From JBFLYZ01 sp040756415 (GTDB taxonomy: Bacteria; Bacteroidota; Bacteroidia; JADZBD01), in the NCBI GenBank assembly GCA_040756415.1, contig JBFLYZ010000014.1:3584-67583 (forward strand): a DNA stretch of 64,000 bases. Reading direction: 5' to 3'. The position numbers and the translations under genes were made by a program. The notes beneath the pieces are model-generated. The model worked only from the letters and a program-made list of their open reading frames with translations, made no database searches and was not told where the DNA came from. Positions 31,873 through 39,953 of the stretch are shown here, one piece after another (the first letter of the stretch is position 1; the number at the start of each line of letters is the position of its first letter).

Positions 31873-33411
31873 TCACTCCTTAACAAACTCGTACGGCATG
31901 AAATCGATGAACTCGTTCACGGTTACCGTTACCGACTTCACTTTGCCGTCAACCACCGTGAAAGGGATCTTTTTGATGCTGTATTCGGGGTCAGAATAAG
32001 TGCACAGGAAGGTGTTGTTCTCCATGAACTCGAGTATGCCGATCACCTGCGGGTGATGGGCGAAATGCAGGTACAGCTTGCCTTTGGGAAGGCCTTTGGG
32101 CAGTGAAGGGGCTTTGCTGCTGACGGTGATCTTTCCGTAAACGGGATTGGAGTAGGTGCCTTCGTACAGCTTCACATCCACGGGCGATTTGCTTTCCTTG
32201 TCAGCTATGTATTTCCAGAAGCTGATCTCATCGTTCTGCTTTTTCATGTCCTTCTTGAAGTTCTGGTAATAGATATCGCTGTAGTTCTTGTAAGGCAGTC
32301 CCATAAACGCGTCAATGAGCTGCAGGCGCAGTGCGGTGTAGAGATCATTGGCATCGGTATTGGTCAGCACCACGATGCCCAGGTCCATTTCGGGGATAAA
32401 GCAGGTGGTGGTGACAAAGCCGTTGGCGCCCCCGTTATGCGAGATGATCTTTTTGCCGTTGTAATCTTCCATGAACCAGCCCAGCCCGTAGGTCTGGAAA
32501 TGTCTGGAAGGGAAGAGGGGGTTGGTATTATCGCGCACGATCATCTGAGAGGTGCGGGTTTCGCGCAGCACGGGCCAGGGGAATACCCGTTTCCCATCGA
32601 ACATCCCGCTGTCGAGCTGCATGAGCAGCCAGTTGCAGAGGTCCCTGGCGCTGGAATTAAGGGATGCTGCCGGGCCCAGGTTATCGATGTTCACGAAAGG
32701 CATTACCACCAGTTGGTTGTTCACCAGCGTATAGGGCTTGCAGGCGTTCTTGTCGGAATTGATGGCGGCCCATGTGGTGCTGGTGCGATCCATTTTCAGG
32801 GGCTTGAAAAAATGATGGTACAGGAAATCATCCCAGGTGGTATCCGTTACCAGCGGGATCACCTCGCCAGCAGCCAGGAAAGCCGCATTGCAGTAACCGT
32901 ACCGGGCGCGGAAGCCATATACCGGCACCACGTTGCGCATGTTGGCGATAATCTCTTTTCGCGAAAGGTTGCATCCCCAGTTGAGCATGTCGCTCTGGAA
33001 GGTCTCGAAGCCTATGCGGTGGCAAAGCAGGTCGCGAATGGTCACCTCGCTGCTGGCGTAATCGCTATATAATTTGAATTCTTTCATCCACTTCTGCACC
33101 TTGTCATCGAGCGAAAGCCGCTTTTGGTAATGCAGCAGGGCCAGGGCGGTGCCGGTAAAGGCCTTGGAGTTGCTGGCTATCTGGAAAAGGGTATGCTCGT
33201 CCACCTTGTCCGGCTTGCCCGTTTCGCGTACCCCATAACCTTTGCACACCAGTATCTTCCCTTCTTTCACAATGGCAAGGGCCATGCCGGGCACCTGCCA
33301 TTTCTTCATTTCGCGGTTCACATAGGTGTCGAGGCTGTCGGTGACAAAATCTCCCTGCGCATGGCCCGGCAGGGCGGGCAGCAGGAGGAGGAAGAAAAAG
33401 AGTTTTTTCAT
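31873..33411 (-). CDS. Periplasmic serine hydrolase (class C beta-lactamase fold) with C-terminal lipocalin-like domain
   Basis: 512 residues: signal peptide MKKLFFFLLLLPALPGHAQG, catalytic domain about 25-370, C-terminal beta domain about 395-512. Catalytic motifs are complete: SxxK at Ser80-Asn-Ser-Lys83 (FQIASNSKAFTG), YxN at Tyr173-Cys-Asn175, and HNGG at 325-328 in place of KTG/HxG. The C-terminal part (VKLYEGTYSNPVYGKITVSS) matches the DUF3471/Pab87-type extension, as in archaeal Pab87 protease and D-aminopeptidases. It probably cleaves D-amino-acid peptides or esters in the periplasm. It is last in an operon after DUF3817 and LVIVD genes (eight-base gap). Confidence 0.9.
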   Translation of the reverse strand: MKKLFFFLLLLPALPGHAQGDFVTDSLDTYVNREMKKWQVPGMALAIVKEGKILVCKGYGVRETGKPDKVDEHTLFQIASNSKAFTGTALALLHYQKRLSLDDKVQKWMKEFKLYSDYASSEVTIRDLLCHRIGFETFQSDMLNWGCNLSRKEIIANMRNVVPVYGFRARYGYCNAAFLAAGEVIPLVTDTTWDDFLYHHFFKPLKMDRTSTTWAAINSDKNACKPYTLVNNQLVVMPFVNIDNLGPAASLNSSARDLCNWLLMQLDSGMFDGKRVFPWPVLRETRTSQMIVRDNTNPLFPSRHFQTYGLGWFMEDYNGKKIISHNGGANGFVTTTCFIPEMDLGIVVLTNTDANDLYTALRLQLIDAFMGLPYKNYSDIYYQNFKKDMKKQNDEISFWKYIADKESKSPVDVKLYEGTYSNPVYGKITVSSKAPSLPKGLPKGKLYLHFAHHPQVIGILEFMENNTFLCTYSDPEYSIKKIPFTVVDGKVKSVTVTVNEFIDFMPYEFVKE

Positions 33412-33419
33412 AAGGATCC

Positions 33420-33713
33420 TTAGTTATCCTGTAAAACGCGGTGAAGGAAAAAAGGCCCGAAAGGGAGCACCGATGCCAGCAGCCCCCACGCCACCTTTTT
33501 GAAGTTCCAGCTTAAGGTAACAGCGATATAAGCGAGCATCATTACATAAAGCACAAAAAGCACCCCGTGTATCATGCCGGTCACGCGTACATACTCGGGC
33601 ATGTTCCAGAGGTATTTCAGGGGCATGGCAATGCCCAGCAGGGCGATGAAGGATACGCCTTCGGCATAGGCCAGCCAGAAGAAGTTCCTTAAAAGACCCG
33701 CTTGCTTTTCCAT
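33420..33713 (-). CDS. DUF3817 small membrane protein
   Basis: 97 residues from the ATG at 33713, one base after the upstream stop; the alternative start at 33731 overlaps that gene by 17 bases. Three membrane helices are present: LRNFFWLAYAEGVSFIALLG, GMIHGVLFVLYVMMLAYIAV and AWGLLASVLPFGPFFLHRVL. The pattern AEGVSFxxL ... HGxLFVLY ... LPFGPFxxxR is the DUF3817 signature, and some integral proteins with this domain are annotated as fused to rhomboid-like or MFS proteins. The function is unknown. It lies within the LVIVD-DUF3817-serine hydrolase operon. Confidence 0.85.
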   Translation of the reverse strand: MEKQAGLLRNFFWLAYAEGVSFIALLGIAMPLKYLWNMPEYVRVTGMIHGVLFVLYVMMLAYIAVTLSWNFKKVAWGLLASVLPFGPFFLHRVLQDN

Positions 33714-33714
33714 A

Positions 33715-34860
33715 TCAGGGTTTATATTCATACTTAAGCACCTTCACGCCCGACCAGTTCGACTTGAAGGGAATGCCCAGCGTGCAGATATAGGACAAAT
33801 AGACCTCGTTCCCGCAACGGGAAACTCCCCAGGTGCCCATTTCATTTGCTATGCCACCGTAAACGCACATGATCCCGGGGGCAAGCGGGTCTTTTACGCT
33901 AAGCACGTACATGTCGCTTTTGCCGGTCGATACAAAGAGCAGCTTGCTTTTGTGGTCCATCACGATCTCGTTGCAGTGCCCATCGCTCTTGAACCATTTC
34001 ATGCCGCTCTCCTCGCATTTCCAGGGGTTCCACCAGTGGACCAATTTGAGGGCAGCGGGTTCTTTGATGCTGATCACCTCTATGCCGCAATAGTCAACGG
34101 CCACATAGGCCAGCGTGTCGTCAAGCACAATGTTGTTATAGGCCCTGGGTTTCCCGTTCATCGCGGGATTGGAATACTTGCCTGTTTCCCTGGGGTTCTT
34201 TTTGTCCTTCACATCGATCACGCGCAGTCCGCCCGCGTCATAGCAGAGGTACACTTTGTCATCGCGCAGGGCCATGCCCCTGGCATTGATCTTTTTGGCA
34301 TCGTACTTAACCTCCGGAAATTTCAGGTCGGGGATGAGTTGCGAAACCAGCTTGGGGGCTTTCTTGTCGCCCACATCGAAAATCATCAGCCCTTTGCTCA
34401 TGGCGCCCAGGTATGCGTATTGGCCATCGCTCTCCACGATGCCTGCCCCGCATTTGGATTCAGGATCGCTCCATACGGCAGCCACCGCAGCCTGGGCGGG
34501 CAGGCTTACATCCACTATGGCCATGCCCGGGCTCTGCACGGCTTTGGCAAAGCTGTTTCCCAGGGCCAGGTACAGGTAGTTGCCCTGCTGCGAAAGGCTC
34601 ATCACATGCAGGTTGTGCAATGCCGATGCGGGGATGGTCTTCACCAGCGATGCGGAAGATGAGGTGAGGCTGTATATCTTCAGCCCCGCATCCTTGCAGG
34701 CCACGTACAGGAAATCCTTTCCCTGCGCATCGTGCTTCATGGTCATGACGTTGCCCTTGCAGTCGGAAGGGATATCGTACTTGAGCTGCACGGTGCAGGT
34801 TTGAGCCGGCAGCATGGTATAAAGCGCCAGAAAAAGGATAAGTATGAATGCCGACCTCAT
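33715..34860 (-). CDS. Secreted LVIVD-repeat beta-propeller protein
   Basis: 381 residues with signal peptide MRSAFILILFLALYTMLPAQ. About six propeller blades carry the LVIVD pattern in variants such as GMAIVDVSLPAQAAVAAVWS, GLMIFDVGDKKAPKLVSQLI, GLRVIDVKDKKNPRETGKYS and GIEVISIKEPAALKLVHWWN. LVIVD repeats form non-enzymatic surface propellers in bacteria and archaea. Four to six Cys residues (CTVQLKYDIPSDCKG; NPWKCEE; GHCNEI; YICTLG) suggest disulphides, in keeping with export. It has no T9SS tail. First gene of an operon with DUF3817 and a serine hydrolase. Confidence 0.85.
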   Translation of the reverse strand: MRSAFILILFLALYTMLPAQTCTVQLKYDIPSDCKGNVMTMKHDAQGKDFLYVACKDAGLKIYSLTSSSASLVKTIPASALHNLHVMSLSQQGNYLYLALGNSFAKAVQSPGMAIVDVSLPAQAAVAAVWSDPESKCGAGIVESDGQYAYLGAMSKGLMIFDVGDKKAPKLVSQLIPDLKFPEVKYDAKKINARGMALRDDKVYLCYDAGGLRVIDVKDKKNPRETGKYSNPAMNGKPRAYNNIVLDDTLAYVAVDYCGIEVISIKEPAALKLVHWWNPWKCEESGMKWFKSDGHCNEIVMDHKSKLLFVSTGKSDMYVLSVKDPLAPGIMCVYGGIANEMGTWGVSRCGNEVYLSYICTLGIPFKSNWSGVKVLKYEYKP

Positions 34861-35052
34861 CAGGACCGTAAAATTACTTTTATTTGCTTAATTCTCTCAA
34901 GCATGCGGATACACCCCCGGATAAGGGGCTATCAGCGGCCTTTCGTTTTTTTATCTGGCAAATATTGCCTTATTTCGTTGCAGGATGCCTGGGATAGCAG
35001 GCTGCTCTTTGGCCTTGTCGCGCCAGGTTTATAAACTAAAACAAAATAAACT

Positions 35053-35475
35053 ATGAACCCACTTGACTCTACACAATCGACAGGAAGCAATGAACTTACG
35101 CCCGGAGCCATGGAAGCGCTCAGAAGCACCGGGCCCTGGGTGATGTTCATGGGCATTCTGGGCATAATCGGCTCGGCAGTTATGCTTGTTGCCGCGTTTG
35201 TCATTATGGCGCTATTCCCTTTCGGCTCCGGCATACTGCCGGGGGTCGTGTATGTTATTATTGCCGTGGTCATTTTCTTTCCGCAGCTCTTCCTTGTTCA
35301 GTATTCCAACGCCCTCGGGCGCTATACCCGCGATAAGAACCCGGCCGACCTGGAAAATGCCTTGAAAAAGCAAAAGGCTTTCTGGATGTATATGGGTATA
35401 CTCATGATCATTTACCTGGCGTTTTTTGTCATTGCCCTTCTTGCTGGCGGCTTAACGGCTTTCAGCCGCTATTGA
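35053..35475 (+). CDS. DUF5362 family membrane protein
   Basis: 140 residues. A polar Thr/Ser-rich N-terminus (about 1-25) precedes four helices in two pairs: WVMFMGILGIIGSAVMLVAA and GVVYVIIAVVIFFPQLFLVQ, then a soluble stretch SNALGRYTRDKNPADLENAL and a last helix MYMGILMIIYLAFFVIALLA. The pattern fits the DUF5362 family, whose function is unknown. It is followed by a strong terminator, so it is monocistronic. Confidence 0.82.
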   Translation: MNPLDSTQSTGSNELTPGAMEALRSTGPWVMFMGILGIIGSAVMLVAAFVIMALFPFGSGILPGVVYVIIAVVIFFPQLFLVQYSNALGRYTRDKNPADLENALKKQKAFWMYMGILMIIYLAFFVIALLAGGLTAFSRY

Positions 35476-35492
35476 CGCTGCGGCCCTAAATG

Positions 35493-35523
35493 AAAAAGTC
35501 CGGACCTTGATCCGGACTTTTTT
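35493..35523 (+). terminator. Rho-independent terminator after DUF5362 gene
   Basis: Perfect stem AAAAAGTCCGGA / TCCGGACTTTTT around a six-base loop, ending in a run of T. Confidence 0.85.
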
Positions 35524-35873
35524 ATGCCCTCATGTTCCCTATGCTGTCAGGAATGGATGAGGCGGGTAGCAAGGTTTCTCTTTAACCGCCCTACACGGCA
35601 TCAGGGGGAAGGAGCGGTGGAAGCAAACGTGTTCTCATGTTTCGTGCTTTTGACCAAAGGTAATTCCATAATAATCGCACCGCCAGTCCCATCTGGCAAG
35701 TGGCAGGCCTGACCTGGCAAGTGGCGGGTTTTAGCCGATAAGTGGTCAGTTTTTCATCCTCCGCTCATTCTGCCGGCAGCCTGAATAACGCCATATTGAA
35801 AATAATTGTACGGATTTTGCGTTAAACCTTAGCAGGTAGAATTCGTCTACCCTATAACTAAAAACCCCTCGTT
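35524..35873. other. Intergenic region with repeat remnant, no gene recognised
   Basis: About 350 bases without a convincing coding region; a 62-codon ORF here has no plausible composition or start context. It holds the three 21-base direct repeats at 35698-35760 described separately. The remainder is unremarkable. Confidence 0.5.
35698..35760. repeat. Three 21-base direct repeats resembling an IS21-family end (remnant)
   Basis: Units begin at 35698, 35719 and 35740, each starting AAGTGG: AAGTGGCAGGCC..., AAGTGGCGGGTT... and AAGTGGTCAGTT.... The fixed 21-base period and the AGTGGTCAGTTTT core resemble the multiple terminal repeats of IS21-family elements in Bacteroidota. No transposase frame (istA/istB) is nearby, so only a decayed end would be left. 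Confidence 0.45.
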
Positions 35874-35966
35874 ATGCTTACAGCAATCACAGGATTCATC
35901 ATCGTAGTGTTCATTATAGCACTGACGTGGTGGAGCGTGAAGTCCGAGAACCGGAACGCGCTTTAA
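35874..35966 (+). CDS. Predicted 30-residue single-pass membrane peptide
   Basis: An ATG-to-TAA frame of 30 codons. It begins MLTAITGFIIVVFIIALT, one clean transmembrane helix, followed by WWS and a charged tail VKSENRNAL. The hydrophobic core, the Trp pair at the interface and the basic/polar end are as expected for a real small membrane protein, not for random sequence. An imperfect hairpin (35978-36014) follows ten bases after the stop. No homologue is known to me. It is too short for standard gene calling. Confidence 0.55.
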   Translation: MLTAITGFIIVVFIIALTWWSVKSENRNAL

Positions 35967-35977
35967 AACAATTGCCG

Positions 35978-36014
35978 TTGCGGAATATCCTCTTCTGCCG
36001 GGATATTTCCGCAA
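35978..36014 (+). terminator. Imperfect hairpin after the small membrane ORF
   Basis: TTGCGGAATATCC (35978-35990) pairs with GGATATTTCCGCAA (36001-36014) with one bulged T, loop TCTTCTGCCG. There is no strong T tract, so it is a weak terminator or stability element. Confidence 0.45.
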
Positions 36015-36039
36015 TGCAAAACCTTCTTAGCTTTAGGGC

Positions 36040-36438
36040 GTGAAACGCCCGAAAAAAATACCCTTCAGCTTTGTGTTGGATTACCTTGAACCGATCGGCC
36101 CGGTCGTAAAGCCCATGTTCGGCTGCTATGCCATTTATTCGGGCGAGAAGATCGTGCTGATCCTGCGCCAGCGCGAAGACCACCCGGATATCAACGGCAT
36201 CTGGATCGCCACTTCGCACGAGGCCCATGCCTCGCTGCGCAGGGAATTCCCGGGCATGCACTCCATCCCCATCTTCAGCGATGGCGCTACCGAGAGCGCC
36301 TGGCAGATGATCTCTTCCGCGAGCGATGACTTTGAAAGCTCGGCCATTCGCCTTTGCGAGCTGGTGCTGAAGAACGATGAGCGCATAGGCAGGATACCGC
36401 AGCGAAAAAGACCCGGGGCTAAGCGAAAGCGGTCATGA
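36040..36438 (+). CDS. TfoX/Sxy N-terminal-like small protein
   Basis: 132 residues starting at a GTG. The core IGPVVKPMFGCYAIYSGEKI with VLILRQREDHPDINGIWIAT resembles TfoX/Sxy N-terminal domains (MFGxxGIY...), which are also found in small MmcQ/YjbR-like proteins. The C-terminus is strongly basic (RIPQRKRPGAKRKRS), suggesting nucleic-acid binding. TfoX/Sxy are competence regulators in gamma-proteobacteria, but stand-alone domains in other phyla have no known role, so no competence function is claimed. A TAGCTTTA element (36028-36035) lies so close that the transcript would be nearly leaderless. Confidence 0.6.
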   Translation: MKRPKKIPFSFVLDYLEPIGPVVKPMFGCYAIYSGEKIVLILRQREDHPDINGIWIATSHEAHASLRREFPGMHSIPIFSDGATESAWQMISSASDDFESSAIRLCELVLKNDERIGRIPQRKRPGAKRKRS

Positions 36439-36530
36439 CCGCAGGCGCCCGGGAAAGCGGGACTTTGCCGTTCCGGATTATCTTAATAATTTAGCCGTCC
36501 CTATTAATATTAACCCTAAAACCCCATACC

Positions 36531-37013
36531 ATGAAAGTTACCGTTGGTTCCAAAGCTCCCGATTTCGAGCTGCCCGACTCAGACAAGAAGATGCATAAGC
36601 TGAGCGACTATAAAGGCAAGAACGTTGTGCTGCTCTTTTTCCCGGCAGCCTTTACAGGCGTGTGCACCAAGGAGATGTGCCAGAGCCGTGACGATCTGTC
36701 GTTTTACAACAACATGAACGCGGTGGTGCTGGGCGTATCGGTGGATATGCCGTTTACGCTGGCCAAGTTCAAAGAGCTCAATAACCTGAACTTCACCCTG
36801 CTTTCTGACTTTAACAAGGAGGCCATCACCGCTTACGGTGTGAAGTATGATAACTGGAGCGTGGGCCTCAAAGGGGTGGCCAAGCGCTCGGTTTTCGTGA
36901 TCGACAAGGAGGGCGTGGTGCGCCATGCCGAGATACTGGAGAACGCTGGCGATTACCCGAACTTTGACGCGGTAAAGAAGGCCCTGGAAGGCATTGCCGA
37001 GCCGGTTAAATAG
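36531..37013 (+). CDS. Peroxiredoxin (AhpE/Prx5-like)
   Basis: 160 residues with a complete thioredoxin-fold peroxidase core. The motif PAAFTGVCT places the peroxidatic Cys at 45 with Thr42; Arg119 (VAKRSVFVIDKEG) completes the active site. A further Cys50 is only five residues away (CTKEMC), unlike the usual resolving Cys spacing, so a one-Cys mechanism or a short loop disulphide is likely. It reduces hydrogen peroxide or organic peroxides with thioredoxin or a small thiol. It is monocistronic and ends one base from the convergent ZIP transporter gene. Confidence 0.92.
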   Translation: MKVTVGSKAPDFELPDSDKKMHKLSDYKGKNVVLLFFPAAFTGVCTKEMCQSRDDLSFYNNMNAVVLGVSVDMPFTLAKFKELNNLNFTLLSDFNKEAITAYGVKYDNWSVGLKGVAKRSVFVIDKEGVVRHAEILENAGDYPNFDAVKKALEGIAEPVK

Positions 37014-37014
37014 A

Positions 37015-37743
37015 TCAGAAGTGGATCATGGCCACCGCGCAGCCCGATAGGATCACGAGGAACTTGATCAGGTTGAAGCGATGGTTCTCGCTGCTCTCGA
37101 ACAGGATGGTGGTGGAGATGTGAAGGAAGATGCCGATAACGATCGCCATCAGCTTGTTGAAGTGAGCCGATATGTCCAGCAGATTTTCCCCGATGACAGC
37201 GGCCGTAAAGGTGCCCAGCGGGGTCATCAGCGCGAATACAAGCAGCCATAGTACGGCTGCTTGCTTTTTTATGTGCGACTGAAGGAGCATGCTCATCAGC
37301 GCGATGGCTATGGGGATATTGTGCAGGATGATGCCTGCCAGCAGCTCGCGCTGCGGAAAATCAGTGAGCTCGTTATGATAATTCTGCGCCAGGGGCATGC
37401 CTTCGAGAAAGGAATGGACGGACAGGGCGGCCATCATCGCGTACGGGAAAGCGTGCTGCTGATGGTCATGCTCGTGCACATGGATGTGGCCGTGCTCTAT
37501 ACCCTCTGAAAAAAATTCCATCAGCACCTGCAGCAGGAAACCGATGAGGATATAAAACCCGATATCGTGATCGCCCGAAGCGTAAATCTCGGGTATCAGG
37601 TGCATCACGCTGATGGCAAAGAGGTAGGCTCCGCTGAACGCAAGCAGCAGCTTGAGGTTCTTCGGGCTGATGCGCATGAACAGCACGCTTATCCCGCTGA
37701 TGATCACGGAAAGGAAAACGGATATGTAGATGAACCAGGTCAT
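37015..37743 (-). CDS. ZIP family metal transporter
   Basis: 242 residues, about eight membrane helices. The metal path motif is visible: AYLFAISVMHLIPEIYASGD in the N-terminal half and ALSVHSFLEGMPLAQNYHNE with GIILHNIPIAIALMSMLLQS in TM4-5. A His-rich loop, EHGHIHVHEHDHQQHAF (about 82-98), lies between helices 3 and 4 and should bind zinc or another divalent ion. It overlaps the upstream methyltransferase by four bases (ATGA). It terminates a five-gene operon that begins with an efflux adaptor, so it may supply or balance metal for those proteins. Confidence 0.9.
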   Translation of the reverse strand: MTWFIYISVFLSVIISGISVLFMRISPKNLKLLLAFSGAYLFAISVMHLIPEIYASGDHDIGFYILIGFLLQVLMEFFSEGIEHGHIHVHEHDHQQHAFPYAMMAALSVHSFLEGMPLAQNYHNELTDFPQRELLAGIILHNIPIAIALMSMLLQSHIKKQAAVLWLLVFALMTPLGTFTAAVIGENLLDISAHFNKLMAIVIGIFLHISTTILFESSENHRFNLIKFLVILSGCAVAMIHF

Positions 37744-38471
37744 GGCTTTTGCGCGATCAGGATCACGCGATCGGATACTGCCGCGTCAAAGGGATGTAAG
37801 GAATAATCACCGTACAAATCTACCATATTCAGCCCACAATCGCGGAGAATGGCCTGCAGATCGGTATGCGACAGGGCCTGAACCCTTTCGGTAAAGTGGT
37901 GAGTACGGCCCTGGTCGTCAATGGCTATCTCTTTAAAAATAAATCCTTTCTCTACGTAGCGCCTGATCTGGAAGCGAACCCCCTGGCAGGTCTTTTCCTC
38001 TCCCGGTACCAGGCAGCGGATCACCTTCTGCGCATTCAGGTAGTCCAGCACGAACAGGCCTCCCGGTTTCAGCCCTTTTACGGCCGAGCGTATCACTTCA
38101 CGGTTCTCGCGTTCGGTGCGGAAATACCCGAAGCTGGTGAACAGGTTCAGGATGGCATCGAAATAATTGATGCGGAACACTTTTCGCATATCGTGCAGGT
38201 AAAACTCCAGCTTGTCGTTCGCAAAGCGCACCGCCTCGCGTATGTTATGGGCAGAAATGTCGATGCCGGTCACGTCAAAGCCCTTTTTGCTCAGGTAAAT
38301 GCAATGCCGGCCTTTGCCGCAGGCCAGGTCGAGCACGCGCGATCCTGGGGCGGGCTTCAGCTTCCCGATCAGGTTGTCGAGAAAGAATTCGGCCTCCTGC
38401 TCATCGCGGTGGCTGTAGAGGACATGATAGTACGGGGAGTCGAACCAGGTCTCAAACCATTCTTTCTGCAT
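37740..38471 (-). CDS. Class I SAM-dependent methyltransferase
   Basis: 243 residues. Motif I RVLDLACGKGRHCIYLSKKG (about 39-58) and the acidic motif DVTGIDIS are clear; post-motif HNIREAVRFANDKLEFYLHD and NYFDAILNLFTSFGYFRTER complete a Rossmann methyltransferase of the UbiE/Methyltransf_25 type. The substrate is unknown; CxC or radical motifs are absent. It lies between the efflux TolC gene (six-base gap) and the ZIP transporter (four-base overlap), so it is likely transcribed with the transport genes. Confidence 0.87.
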   Translation of the reverse strand: MQKEWFETWFDSPYYHVLYSHRDEQEAEFFLDNLIGKLKPAPGSRVLDLACGKGRHCIYLSKKGFDVTGIDISAHNIREAVRFANDKLEFYLHDMRKVFRINYFDAILNLFTSFGYFRTERENREVIRSAVKGLKPGGLFVLDYLNAQKVIRCLVPGEEKTCQGVRFQIRRYVEKGFIFKEIAIDDQGRTHHFTERVQALSHTDLQAILRDCGLNMVDLYGDYSLHPFDAAVSDRVILIAQKP

Positions 38472-38477
38472 CAGCGG

Positions 38478-39953
38478 TCATTTTACCAGCGCATCGTAGG
38501 GAGCGCTGAGGGGCTGGTTGGTCTCGAAATCATACAGGGTGATCCTGCGTATCTCGAAATAGCTCCGCCAGTAGGAACGGAGGGCTTCCATGTAATTGCT
38601 GCGGGCGGTCTCTTTCTCTTTTTGCGCCAGCGAGAGGGTTTCAATATCGATCTTCCCGATCAGGAAGCGCTGCTTGGCGATGAGGAAGCGCTTGTGCGCC
38701 ACCGTATCGGCCTTGGCGGCTATCATCAACTGGTCCTTCTGCATATTGAACTCCATCACCTTGATGAACACTTCCTGCTCGAAATCGGCCTGCGACTGCT
38801 CCACCACGGACTGCACCAGTTGCTGGTTGCTCAGCGCCATCTTGATCTGGGCTTTCGACTTTCCCCAGTCAACGATGGGCACCTGTATGCCTATGACCAG
38901 GGCCTGCTGCTCCAGGGGGTCATCGTACACCAGGTTGATGTTGTCAGCGCTCTGGGTAAGGCCATAGCTGCCGAAAATATTCACGCTGAAGCGGTTCTCG
39001 CGCCTGGCCTTTGCCAGGTCACGCTCGGCCTCAAGCAGCAGCACCTTGTTCTCGATAATGGAGGGCCGGTTCTGGAGGGCGAGCGTCTGCGCCTTGCTCA
39101 GGTCGACCGTGAAAAAGCTCACCGAGCTCATGGGCGAGATGAGCGCGAGCTCTGAATTATCCTTGATGCCCAGCAGGGATTTAAGCTGCAGGGTCTTTAT
39201 CTGCACATCCAGTTTGGCCTGTGCCAGTTGCTGGTTGGCGTTAAGCAGGTTGAGTTCCATCTGCAGCAAATCGTTCTCGGCAATGGTGCCGATCTCGTAC
39301 CTCCCTTTGGTTATCTTATACAGGGTATCGTAGGTAGCCTTGTTAAGCAGGGCCGATTCCAGGTTAGACTGGGCCAGGAGCAGGTCGAAAAAAGCATCCG
39401 TGGCCTTGATGCAGAGGTTCTCCACGTCTTCCAGGTACTGCTGCTTGGCCTGCGAATATTTCAGCGGCTCTATCTTGTTATCCCACCGGTAAGGGTTAAA
39501 GGCGAAAAGCGGCTGGGTAAAGCCGATGTTTACCGGTGTGGAGAGGTAAGAGGTATCGCTGTACGGGCGGATAAGGGTAAGCTGCTGCAGGCTGGAGTTG
39601 ACAAAAATGCTTCCGCCCGTCCAGCCCACCTGCTGGTTCAGCGAGAAACCACCGCTTGCCGAAAGGAACTCGGAACGGGTGAAGATATCGGAGCCGTCAG
39701 GAACGGAGATCTTGCGGATGGAGCTGAAATAGTTGGGCAGCGTGCCTTCGAAGCTCAGCGAGGGCAGCTTGGCCGAACGGTAGATACGGTACTGCCAGTA
39801 GCTGTTGCTGAACTTGTTCTTGGCCTGAAGCGAAATGGACGACTGCGTTTTGGCCAGGTCGATCACATCCTTGAGCGTGAGCGTTTTTTTGTCCTGCCCG
39901 CGCAGCATAAGCGGGGCCAGCAGGCAGCAGCATATGAAAAAGCGTTTAATCAT
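38478..39953 (-). CDS. TolC family outer-membrane efflux protein
   Basis: 491 residues with signal peptide MIKRFFICCCLLAPLMLRGQ. Two repeats of the TolC alpha-helical hairpin and beta-barrel are present, with the helical parts about 180-280 (NKATYDTLYKITKGRYEIGT) and 390-470 (KRFLIAKQRFLIGKIDIETL) and the barrel strand motif NIGFTQPLFAFNPYRWDNKI. It provides the outer-membrane channel of a tripartite efflux pump together with the HlyD adaptor and permease encoded upstream. The start overlaps the permease end by eight bases. Confidence 0.9.
   Translation of the reverse strand: MIKRFFICCCLLAPLMLRGQDKKTLTLKDVIDLAKTQSSISLQAKNKFSNSYWQYRIYRSAKLPSLSFEGTLPNYFSSIRKISVPDGSDIFTRSEFLSASGGFSLNQQVGWTGGSIFVNSSLQQLTLIRPYSDTSYLSTPVNIGFTQPLFAFNPYRWDNKIEPLKYSQAKQQYLEDVENLCIKATDAFFDLLLAQSNLESALLNKATYDTLYKITKGRYEIGTIAENDLLQMELNLLNANQQLAQAKLDVQIKTLQLKSLLGIKDNSELALISPMSSVSFFTVDLSKAQTLALQNRPSIIENKVLLLEAERDLAKARRENRFSVNIFGSYGLTQSADNINLVYDDPLEQQALVIGIQVPIVDWGKSKAQIKMALSNQQLVQSVVEQSQADFEQEVFIKVMEFNMQKDQLMIAAKADTVAHKRFLIAKQRFLIGKIDIETLSLAQKEKETARSNYMEALRSYWRSYFEIRRITLYDFETNQPLSAPYDALVK

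Noticed and set aside
35524..35712. A 62-codon ORF in the gap after the DUF5362 gene
   Set aside because: No family resemblance, no start context, and it reads into the IS-like repeat remnant.
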